From: Alphaproteobacteria bacterium | GTDB taxonomy: Bacteria; Pseudomonadota; Alphaproteobacteria; Micropepsales; Micropepsaceae | Reading direction: 5' to 3' | Length of the DNA stretch: 58,970 nucleotides | NCBI GenBank assembly: GCA_003139615.1 | Contig: PLJH01000111.1 | Span: 131 to 59,100 of the forward strand | In this document: positions 1 to 7,709 of the stretch, piece after piece | Layout of the letters: each line of letters begins with the position of its first letter | Numbering within the stretch: the first letter of the stretch is position 1 | The notes under the pieces: generated by a model | The model's database searches: none | What the model was told of the DNA's origin: nothing | The model's input: only the letters and a program-made list of their open reading frames with translations | Position numbers and translations under genes: made by a program

Positions 1-2
1 TC

Positions 3-464
3 CGGGTGATCAATGTCGTCGACCTCATGCGGCTGCAGTCCGCCAGCGAGCACCCGCACGGCCTCAACGAAACGGATTACGACTCGCTCTTCACGAAGGA
101 CAAGCACATCATTTTCGGATTTCATGGATATCCGTCTCTGGTGCACCGGCTGACCTATCGTCGAACCAACCAAAATCTGCACGTTCGCGGCTACAACGAA
201 GAGGGTACGATCACGACGCCGTTCGACATGCGGGTGCAGAACAAGCTGGACCGCTTCCATCTGGTACAGGACGTGATCGACCGGTTGCCGCAACTGGGCA
301 CCAAAGGCGATTACGTCCGGCAAATCATCCGGGACAGGCTCATCGAGCACAAGGTTTACATCGACAGGCACGGTCAGGATCTGCCCGAGATTCGCAACTG
401 GAAATGGGGTGTAGCCAATCGGGCCGGTTCGGTTAATGTTGCAAGCCGGCCAGACAACCGATGA
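3..464 (+). CDS. xfp: Phosphoketolase, C-terminal part (5' end outside window)
   Basis: This is the last ~153 residues of xylulose-5-phosphate/fructose-6-phosphate phosphoketolase. That cytosolic thiamine-diphosphate enzyme cleaves ketose phosphates with inorganic phosphate to acetyl phosphate plus an aldose phosphate. The frame is open at the left edge, so the start and the cofactor-binding domains are missing. The blocks [27 protein letters not shown] and [15 protein letters not shown] are characteristic of the C-terminal domain of the family. The GTG at position 6 is internal, not a start. The stop at 462-464 is followed by about 180 bp without a convincing gene before the signalling block. 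The identification rests on recognised family blocks and is firm. Confidence 0.93.
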   Translation, partial: RVINVVDLMRLQSASEHPHGLNETDYDSLFTKDKHIIFGFHGYPSLVHRLTYRRTNQNLHVRGYNEEGTITTPFDMRVQNKLDRFHLVQDVIDRLPQLGTKGDYVRQIIRDRLIEHKVYIDRHGQDLPEIRNWKWGVANRAGSVNVASRPDNR

Positions 465-645
465 GACGGTCGAGCAGCTTGGCGGCTTTCCGGAGTCCGG
501 TGACATCGTCAACCACGGCGGCAATTCCTTTTGCAAGGGCGGCATCCGTCGCGCCAGGAAATTGGCCGAGAAATGTATTCGCCACGTCGATTGCGGCACG
601 GCTGGCGGCGCTTGGGGAAGGACCCCATCCGAGTTACCTTTCTAA

Positions 646-1095
646 ATGAGTCGAGCCACGCCAAAGATGCGGGATTTCGCAGAGCGTCTCATCGCTTATG
701 AGACGAAAGGTAATAAATCTTCCGGGACAAAAACCGCGGTGGTCTTTCTCGTTGGTGAAAAGCTGCGCCTGCATCTGACAGCCCTCATGGGCAACGTCGG
801 TTTTCGTGCGCTCTTTTCGCGCGCGCTTGCGCTGGCCAACGCGGAAGTCCCGTGGCTGCACACGGTGCACGTCAAAGCGGACGGCTCTTTGGGAGGGCTG
901 GACGAACTTGGAGCGCAAGTCGCCTCGGAGAAGATTGCCGAAGGTAGCGTCGTTCTGTTCGCCCAGTTGCTCGGATTGCTGGTGGCTTTCATCGGCGGAA
1001 GTCTAACGCAGCGGCTCGTGCGCGAAATGTGGCCGAAAATCCCGCTAAACGATTTGGATTTCGGCAACGGAGATAAGAATGAAAATCCAAAATGA
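646..1095 (+). CDS. Hypothetical small membrane protein upstream of KaiC-like ATPase
   Basis: 149-aa protein of unknown function. Residues ~100-120 (VLFAQLLGLLVAFIGGSL) form one likely membrane helix. The rest is soluble, with a conserved-looking stretch LRLHLTALMGNVGFRALFSR near residues 40-60. Its 3' end overlaps the KaiC-like gene by 17 bp in another frame, so the two are almost certainly co-transcribed and translationally coupled. No good ribosome binding site precedes the ATG at 646; the ATG at 667 is an alternative. The context suggests a membrane-linked partner or input protein of the KaiC/HWE-kinase block. I do not recognise a named family. Confidence 0.7.
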   Translation: MSRATPKMRDFAERLIAYETKGNKSSGTKTAVVFLVGEKLRLHLTALMGNVGFRALFSRALALANAEVPWLHTVHVKADGSLGGLDELGAQVASEKIAEGSVVLFAQLLGLLVAFIGGSLTQRLVREMWPKIPLNDLDFGNGDKNENPK

Positions 1096-2647
1096 CGCGG
1101 GCAAACGCCAACCACTGAAAAGAATCGCGAGCCCGCCGGCCAAAGTCACGATCCGCAAACTACCGACCGGCGTTCGCGGACTCGACGACATCCTGGGCGG
1201 CGGCGTCCCGGAATTTTCCTTCAACATCATCGCGGGCACGCCGGGTTGCGGCAAAACTACGATGGCGCATCAGATCGTATTTGCCAATGCGACGGTGGAA
1301 AAGCCCGCGCTTTTTTTCACCGTTCTCGGCGAACCCGCCCTGAAAATGCTGCGCTACCAGCAACAATATTCTTTCTTCGACGAATCCAAGTTGGGCAATG
1401 CCATCCGCTTTATCAACCTGGCCGACGTGGTGATGGAGAAGGATTTGAACGCAGTTTTTGATGAAATTACCAAACAGGTCGCGGCGATCAATCCGGGCAT
1501 CGTGGTGGTGGATTCCTTTCGTACCGTGGTGCGCAAAACGACTGCCGGCGTGAGCGAAATGGAAATGCAGTCGTTCATCCAGCGTCTCGCCCAGTTTCTC
1601 ACCAGTTGGGAAGCCACGACCTTTCTGGTCGGCGAATATGATCCGGCCGAGATCCGCGACAATCCGGTGTTCACCATCGCCGATGGTCTCTTCTGGCTTT
1701 CGCAGAAGGCCGAGAGAAATTCCATCGTGCGAAAATTGCAAATTGTAAAAGTTCGCGGTCAGAACTCGGTGCCGGGATTGCACACCATCCGCATCAGCGA
1801 AGGCGGATTGCAAGCGTTCTCACGCACACTGGCATTCGTACCCCAAAACAAAAAGCCGGCGCGGCGCCAGCGGCTTTCCATGGGCATTCCCGAACTGGAC
1901 AAAATGATGGGCGGGGGGGTTCTCGAAGGCGATAGCCTTCTGGTGGCGGGGCCTTCGGGGACGGGAAAAACGGCCCTGGCCACCCAGTTTATTGCCGCAG
2001 GACTACGCAATGGAGAACCGGGAATTATCGCGATCTTCGAAGAACGCCCAAAAGGATATACGGATCGGGCCGACAGTTTCGGTTTGAACTTAAAAACGCC
2101 GCAGGAAAAGGGAAAGTTGGAAATCCTTTACCTTCGTCCGCTCGACCTTTCGGTGGATGAAACTATGCAGGAGATTCTCGATGCCGTCGAAAGAATCGGC
2201 GCGAAACGGCTGGTAATCGATTCGCTTGTCAGTCTTGAGATGGCGCTGGCGCCCGGCTTTCGCGAGGATTTTCGCGAGTCGCTCTATCGAATGATCGTGG
2301 CGTTGACGGCAGCCGGAGTCACGATTCTCAGCACGGTCGAAGTGGAGGATACGTTTACCGGGTTTTCCTTCAGCCACTATACGATCTCGTTTCTCACCGA
2401 TGACATCATCCGGCTGCGCTATGTGGAAATTGACGGCCAGCTGCGAAAGGTCATGGTCGTCATCAAAATGCGTGGCGGTAATCACAGCAAAGACATCCGC
2501 GAATATGTCATTACCAGCAAGGGCGTGGTCGTGATCCACCCGCGATCCACGGACTACGACGGGCTGACCACAGGAATTCCGCGGCAAACTGGCCCGCGCA
2601 AGGCGCAAAAGGTAGAAAGCGGGCCAGAGCCGAAGGCGAGGAAGTAG
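1079..2647 (+). CDS. KaiC-like two-domain RecA-type ATPase
   Basis: 522-aa protein with two KaiC/RecA ATPase domains, roughly residues 22-255 and 264-500. Walker A motifs are GTPGCGKTT (53-61) and GPSGTGKTA (291-299). Walker B-type strands are IVVVDS in the first half and RLVIDS in the second. A catalytic-type Glu pair follows in the second domain (IFEERPKGY, ~321-322); the first domain has only a single Glu (VLGEPAL). Aligned by eye with cyanobacterial KaiC, the serine phosphosite of domain II seems kept, while the adjacent threonine is Phe (TISFLTDDI). No kaiA or kaiB is nearby. The gene sits between a small membrane protein and an HWE kinase plus receiver protein, so a signalling or switch role is more likely than a circadian clock. 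Confidence 0.9.
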   Translation: MKIQNDAGKRQPLKRIASPPAKVTIRKLPTGVRGLDDILGGGVPEFSFNIIAGTPGCGKTTMAHQIVFANATVEKPALFFTVLGEPALKMLRYQQQYSFFDESKLGNAIRFINLADVVMEKDLNAVFDEITKQVAAINPGIVVVDSFRTVVRKTTAGVSEMEMQSFIQRLAQFLTSWEATTFLVGEYDPAEIRDNPVFTIADGLFWLSQKAERNSIVRKLQIVKVRGQNSVPGLHTIRISEGGLQAFSRTLAFVPQNKKPARRQRLSMGIPELDKMMGGGVLEGDSLLVAGPSGTGKTALATQFIAAGLRNGEPGIIAIFEERPKGYTDRADSFGLNLKTPQEKGKLEILYLRPLDLSVDETMQEILDAVERIGAKRLVIDSLVSLEMALAPGFREDFRESLYRMIVALTAAGVTILSTVEVEDTFTGFSFSHYTISFLTDDIIRLRYVEIDGQLRKVMVVIKMRGGNHSKDIREYVITSKGVVVIHPRSTDYDGLTTGIPRQTGPRKAQKVESGPEPKARK

Positions 2648-2780
2648 AGGGAACTTTACAAAGCCCGATTACGCAATTTGGCCTTTGAATGGTACAATGC
2701 ACGGGCCGGCGCGCCCTACCGTTGGAGTTTTAGTCTTTTGCGATCTGGTCGGTGCCGGCAGGCGAGCGCCTCTGGGAGTG

Positions 2781-4379
2781 ATGATTCAAGTGACCGAATC
2801 CGTACAATCCCGTGAAAAGATGCTCGCGATGAACGAGGCGTTGGTGCTCGGCTCGCTGCGCCAGCATGAACTCGCCGAAGCTTCGCAATTGTTGAACGCC
2901 CAACTGAAAAGGGAAATCAACGAGCGCAAGCAGGTTGAAGCAGCACTACGCGAAAGTGAAGCGCGTTATCGCAGTTTGTTCAATTCGATCGACGAAGGCT
3001 TTTGTGTCATCGAGAAGGTTGAAGGCGGAGTGGGCGAGGCGGTGGATTTTCGCTATCTCGAAGCCAACCCGGCATTCGCGACGCAATCGGGCATGAGCGA
3101 CATGGTCGGGAAAACCATCCGTCAAGTGTTGCCGGACGAACCTGAGGGATGGTGTTTTCTTTATGACACCGTTCTCAGTACCGGCAAGCCGATAAGGTTT
3201 GAACGTGAACTCGTTAGTCACGGGCGTACATTGGAATTATACGCCTTTAGGGTCGAAGACGAAACTCATCGTCGCGTTGCGGTTATCTTCAAGGACATCA
3301 CCGAGCGCAACCGGGCAGAATCGGTATTGCGTGAAAGCGAAGAGCGCTTTCACGCTTTGTTCGAGTTGGGTCCCGTGGCCGTTTATTACTGTGATGCTTC
3401 GGGCGTGATCCGGAATTTCAACCGCCGCGCCGCCGAACTGTGGGGCCGCGAGCCGGCGTTAGGAGATACCGACGAGCGGTTCTGCGGCTCATTCAAGTTG
3501 TTCCGTCCGGACGGCAGTTTTATGCCTCACGAACAAAGCCCCATGGCCGAGGTGATCTCTGGAAAGATATCGGAGGCGCGTGACGCGGAAGCGCTTATCG
3601 AGCGGCCCGACGGCTCAGGAGTTTCCGTCGTCGTGAATATCCGTCCGCTGAAGAACGAACGCGGCGAAATCACCGGAGCAATCAATTGCTTTTACGACAT
3701 CACCGAGCGCAAGGAGGCTGAACAGCGCCAACACTTCCTCATGAACGAACTGGCACACAGAAGCAAGAATCTGCTGGCCGTGATTGCATCGATCACGTCC
3801 CGCAGTCTGTCCGGGACGAGATCGCTCAGCGAGGCGCGCGAAGTGCTGATACATCGTATACAGGCACTTGCGCGCAGCCAATCGGCGCTTGTGACGGGAG
3901 GCTTCGAAGGCGCGTCCGTCGCCGAGATCATCCATCTCGAGTTCGAAGGATTCTCCGATCAGGTCAAGGCTGTCGGCCCCGATATGCTGCTGAATTCCAG
4001 AGTAGCGCAGACCTTCGCGCTCGTTGTGCACGAACTCGCTACCAATGCCACCAAGTACGGCGCGCTGTCCCTGCCGAACGGCCAAGTCGCGATTCATTGG
4101 TTGGTGGAGGGTACTGGTGCGGAGGCAAGGTTCAAGTTCCAATGGCAGGAACGCAATGGACCGCCCGTCGTCCCTCCGACCCGCCAGGGCTTTGGTCACA
4201 TGGTGATCGAAAAGGCTGCAGCACAGGATTTCGGGCCGCCGAAGATCAGATTTGCATCCGAAGGCCTGAGCTACGAGATCGACGCGCTGCTATCGGCCGT
4301 GGCCGCTGCGGGGGAGCAGTTCCTTGAGGGAAACACGGGAACGACAAAAATTGATAATGCGCTAAAAGTCGTAAGCTAA
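2781..4379 (+). CDS. PAS-PAS HWE-family sensor histidine kinase
   Basis: 532-aa soluble sensor kinase. A short coiled region (LRQHELAEASQLLNAQLKRE) leads into two PAS domains (about residues 55-175 and 185-305). The phosphoacceptor motif NELAHRSKNLLAVIASI and an HWE-type ATPase domain follow (ELATNATKYGALS as N box, FQWQERNGP as the WxE motif, GFGHMVIEK as G-box region). The frame stays open back to 2685. ATG 2781 is chosen because GGGAG precedes it, though the spacing is short; ATG 2820 is also possible. There is no transmembrane segment. The N-terminal coil resembles the linker found in larger chemotaxis-type hybrids, so the gene may be a shortened relative. Its likely partner is the receiver protein starting at 4461. 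Confidence 0.9.
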   Translation: MIQVTESVQSREKMLAMNEALVLGSLRQHELAEASQLLNAQLKREINERKQVEAALRESEARYRSLFNSIDEGFCVIEKVEGGVGEAVDFRYLEANPAFATQSGMSDMVGKTIRQVLPDEPEGWCFLYDTVLSTGKPIRFERELVSHGRTLELYAFRVEDETHRRVAVIFKDITERNRAESVLRESEERFHALFELGPVAVYYCDASGVIRNFNRRAAELWGREPALGDTDERFCGSFKLFRPDGSFMPHEQSPMAEVISGKISEARDAEALIERPDGSGVSVVVNIRPLKNERGEITGAINCFYDITERKEAEQRQHFLMNELAHRSKNLLAVIASITSRSLSGTRSLSEAREVLIHRIQALARSQSALVTGGFEGASVAEIIHLEFEGFSDQVKAVGPDMLLNSRVAQTFALVVHELATNATKYGALSLPNGQVAIHWLVEGTGAEARFKFQWQERNGPPVVPPTRQGFGHMVIEKAAAQDFGPPKIRFASEGLSYEIDALLSAVAAAGEQFLEGNTGTTKIDNALKVVS

Positions 4380-4460
4380 AATCTTTGAACGATTCGTGAG
4401 CGTCGGCGTTATAACAAATCGGGCTTTCTTCGCGCCCGCCGCCAACAGATTGGGACGCGC

Positions 4461-4844
4461 GTGACATTCGCTGGACGACGCGTCTTGGTGGTGGAAGACG
4501 AGTTTCTGGTGTCACTGACGACGGTCGATTTTCTGGAAAACCTTGGATGCGAGGTTGTCGGTCCGGCAGCACGCCTCGCGGCGGCGTTCGAACTTGCGCA
4601 ATCGGAATCACTGGACGCGGCTGTGCTCGATATAAACATCGCCGGCGACATGGTATGGCCGGTCGCCGAAGTATTGCGGCGCAGAGGTGTACCTTTTATC
4701 TTTCTTTCAGCTCATCCTCGGCTCAGTGAAATTCCTATGCCTTTTGCTGCCGTTCCGCGTCTGGAGAAGCCTTTGGAGGAGAATCGTTTACTGCGCCAGC
4801 TCGGCGCAATGTGGAATCCTTCATGTGGCGAACCTTCACCCTGA
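4461..4844 (+). CDS. Single-domain response regulator
   Basis: 127-aa CheY-like receiver without an output domain. Visible signature residues are the acidic pair in VVEDEF (~residues 10-12), the phosphoacceptor Asp in AVLDINIAG (~57), the Ser switch in FIFLSAHPR and the Lys in LEKPLEE. It starts with GTG at 4461. It lies 81 bp after the HWE kinase gene on the same strand, and single-domain receivers commonly pair with HWE kinases in alphaproteobacteria. The output therefore probably runs through protein-protein contact, perhaps with the KaiC-like ATPase upstream (inference). Confidence 0.9.
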   Translation: MTFAGRRVLVVEDEFLVSLTTVDFLENLGCEVVGPAARLAAAFELAQSESLDAAVLDINIAGDMVWPVAEVLRRRGVPFIFLSAHPRLSEIPMPFAAVPRLEKPLEENRLLRQLGAMWNPSCGEPSP

Positions 4845-4963
4845 GTGAAATGTCAGTTCTCGGGCCGTACAATCGATATGCGCTTTATAGCGACACCCTA
4901 AAAAACTAAGGCTATGGCGACACGATACGGATTCGCCCGGCGTTTTGCGAATGGGAATGGCGT

Positions 4964-6235
4964 TCACGCATGTGTCTCGCTCGCACCGTCGATCAAGCGC
5001 GACAGTCCTATCGGATCGACGACGATTTTGGTCGAGAAGTCCGCGCGGCGCAGGGCCCTGAACGCGGAATGTCCGACGAGAAATGCAACGATGTCCGCTT
5101 TTCCGAGCGCCGCTTCGGCGTCCGCCGTTTCCAGAAGCGGATGGTTCGCGAGCGATTGCGGCAGCACCTTGACGAGCGGATCGCAAACCAGGACGGCGAC
5201 GTTTGCCGACAGCAGCTCCTTAACGATCTCCAGGGCCGGACTTTCGCGGACGTCTTCGACATCGGCCTTGTAGGATACGCCAAAGCAGGCCACGACCGGC
5301 CGCTTGAATTTCGAGGCGTGCGCGATGATCTCTCGCGCCACCAGGAGCGGTTTGCCGTCATTGACGTTGCGCGCGGCGCGGATCAACGGGGTATGTTCCG
5401 GCGCGCCATCGACGATAAACCAAGGGTCGACGGCAATGCAGTGGCCGCCGACGCCGGCGCCGGGCGAGAGGATGTTCACGCGCGGATGCTTGTTCGCCAG
5501 CTCGATGACCTTCCACACATCGATATCCATATGGCCGCAAATCGAACTCAATTCGTTCGCGAAGGCGATGTTGACGTCGCGGAATGAATTCTCGACCAGC
5601 TTGACCAGCTCGGCCGTCCGGCAGTCGGTGACGAAACATTTCCCGGCCACAAACGTCTTATAGAGGGTCAACGCCTTTTCCGCGCAATCCGTCGTCATGC
5701 CGCCGATGATGCGATCGTTCCAGACGAGTTCGTGAACCATCCGGCCGGGCAACACCCGCTCCGGACAATGCGCCAGGCCGACGTCACTTGGGTTGGCGTT
5801 TTGGCCGAATTCGGGAAACGTCAGATCCGACCTCAGTTTCGCCAATGCCCGAGCCGCCCGTTCCGTCGCACCGACGGGACATGTCGACTCCAGAATGACT
5901 GTAGCGCCGCGAGTCAGAAATGGTGCGATAGAGGCGACAGCGTCGTCCACGAAGCTCAGATCGGGTTGCTTGTTCGCTTTGAACGGGGTGGGGACCGCGA
6001 TGATATAATATTCCGCGACGGTCGGCTGGTGCTGCGCCTTGAAACGCCCGGTGTTCACTGCGGCGTTCAGCAGCATATCGAGCTCCGGCTCGAAAAAGTG
6101 GGCCTCCCCGAGATTCACCCTGTCTACGATCTTTCGGTCGACGTCAAAGCCGGTCACCCTATCGCCCTTGCTCGCCAGCATGGCGGCGGTGGGAAGCCCG
6201 ATATAGCCAAGACCCACCACGCAGACGGCGCTCAC
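4964..6235 (-). CDS. wecC: UDP-N-acetyl-D-mannosaminuronate dehydrogenase
   Basis: 423-aa UDP-sugar 6-dehydrogenase that oxidises UDP-ManNAc twice with NAD+ to UDP-ManNAcA for surface polysaccharide synthesis. The N-terminal Rossmann motif is VGLGYIGLPTA. The central helix LVKLVENSFRDVNIAFANEL and the catalytic Cys motif GVGGHCIAVDPWF (~residue 267) are both present. The C-terminal UDP-binding domain starts near GVSYKADVEDVRESPA. Length is normal for the WecC family. The GTG start shares a GTGA overlap with the stop of wecB, so translation of the two is coupled. A UDP-glucose dehydrogenase identity is less likely given the wecB neighbour and sequence pattern. Confidence 0.93.
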   Translation of the reverse strand: MSAVCVVGLGYIGLPTAAMLASKGDRVTGFDVDRKIVDRVNLGEAHFFEPELDMLLNAAVNTGRFKAQHQPTVAEYYIIAVPTPFKANKQPDLSFVDDAVASIAPFLTRGATVILESTCPVGATERAARALAKLRSDLTFPEFGQNANPSDVGLAHCPERVLPGRMVHELVWNDRIIGGMTTDCAEKALTLYKTFVAGKCFVTDCRTAELVKLVENSFRDVNIAFANELSSICGHMDIDVWKVIELANKHPRVNILSPGAGVGGHCIAVDPWFIVDGAPEHTPLIRAARNVNDGKPLLVAREIIAHASKFKRPVVACFGVSYKADVEDVRESPALEIVKELLSANVAVLVCDPLVKVLPQSLANHPLLETADAEAALGKADIVAFLVGHSAFRALRRADFSTKIVVDPIGLSRLIDGASETHA

Positions 6236-7360
6236 AGCTGTGCGTCCCTTTGCAGGATGTCGACGATCTTCTGTGCCGCCGTTCCGTCTCCATAAGGAAA
6301 AACCGACCGTGCCGTCGCCCTATAAAGTTCCTCGTCGTCGATGAGCGGATAGACCGCGTTGCAGATGGTTTCGGGGTCGGTGCCGACCAGCTTTGCCACG
6401 CCCGTGGCGACTGCTTCGGGCCGCTCACTGACGTCCCGCATGACCATTGTCGGGATACCGAATGCCGGCGCCTCCTCCTGAATACCTCCAGAGTCGGTCA
6501 GGATTAAATGGGCCTGCCGCATCAGAAACACCATCTCTGCATAGTCGGTCGGTTCAATAAGATGGACGCATGACCGGCCGGAGAGGGCAGCGAGCACGGG
6601 CTCGCGCGCGTTCGGATTCGGATGCATCGGAAACACGATCTGAATATCTTCCCTGCGCGCGATCAGCGACAGTGCGGCACATATTCTCCGGAAACCTTCG
6701 CCGAAGCTTTCGCGCCTGTGCGCGGTTACCAACACCATCTTTTTCCGGGGATCGATCATGCCAAATTTGTTCGCCAGCGCACGCCGCAGTTCCGGGCTGT
6801 CGTCGATACGTTGCGCCATCTGAAGGACGGCGTCGATACCGGTGTTGCCGGTGACATACACCTGTCCGCGCAGCCCGGGCGTTGCGCGCAGGTTTGAGGC
6901 GGCCAGTTCGGTCGGCGCGAAAAGATAATGCGCAAGGCTGTCGACGATCTGGCGATTGAATTCCTCCGGCCAGGGGTGGTCAAGATCGAAGGTCCGCAAC
7001 CCCGACTCCACGTGCGCGAGGGTCGCGCCGGAATAAAATGCCGCAAGGCCGGCCGCCATCGCTGTCGTGGTGTCGCCATGGACGATAACCAACGCCGGCT
7101 GCGTGCGCGCAATGACGTCGGTCACACCCTGCAGCACCAGCGCCGTGAGATTCGACAGCGATTGGGACTCCGACATGACCTGAAGATCGACCGCGACCGT
7201 TTCGCCGAACAGGGACAACACTTGATCGAGCAGTTCGCGATGTTGCCCCGTCGCGACCAGCGTGGTCGCGATCCGCGCCTTTGCGCAGGGCGCCAATAAC
7301 CGGCATTAGTTTAATAGCCTCTGGACGCGTGCCAAAGACCACGAGTGCACCCCTACTCAT
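6232..7360 (-). pseudogene. wecB: UDP-N-acetylglucosamine 2-epimerase, frameshifted near the N-terminus
   Basis: The non-hydrolysing epimerase converts UDP-GlcNAc to UDP-ManNAc, the substrate for the adjacent wecC. The family N-terminus (MSRGALVVFGTRPEAIKLMP, then VIGALRK) is read from ATG 7360 in one frame. The rest (TGQHRELLDQVL, HGDTTTAMA, HVESGLRTFD, NTGIDA, DSGGIQEEAP) is read in another frame from ~7275 to 6232. Removing one G in the AAAGGCG run near 7277-7280 joins the two as ALRKARIATTLV. The span is 1129 nt, exactly one base more than a 375-residue protein with stop, which is the usual length. Either this is a sequencing error or a genuine disrupting insertion. A TTG at 7296 would give a protein lacking the first nucleotide-binding strand. 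Confidence 0.85.
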
Positions 7361-7709
7361 TGTTACTCAACGTCCCCCCCCGATTGGCTCTCCGGGGCTA
7401 TCGACACCCCCCCGAGGGGATCGGCAAATGGCGCGGTCGCACAGTACCCTGTCTATGACCGTACCAACAGTACCCAACGATCCGGGCCGTAAATCGACTG
7501 GACCCTGCCTGACAGCAAAGCGTGGACAACCAACGCGCGAATTAGCTTTATTAAGATTGGGAGTATAGGCATCACCCAGGATCGACCAAAGCGCAGATTG
7601 CCGCCATTTCATGTTCAACCGATATCGCTTGAAATGGCCCCGGTTGACGGCATGATTGCATTTTCGAAATGAGGTAGAGTGAACAGCAAGCTTAAAGCAG
7701 GGATGGCCG
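7361..7709. other. Divergent intergenic region between wecB and the glycosyltransferase gene
   Basis: About 350 bp without a convincing gene, rich in C tracts near 7374-7415. It must hold promoters for both directions. A weak rightward promoter candidate is TTGACG at 7644-7649, 17 bp before AAATGA at 7667-7672. I see no strong operator or structured RNA. Confidence 0.4.

Noticed and set aside
436-649. Two plus-strand frames between phosphoketolase and the small membrane protein
   Set aside because: Short, overlap each other, rich in Ser/Ala/Arg and without a ribosome binding site; no family recognised.
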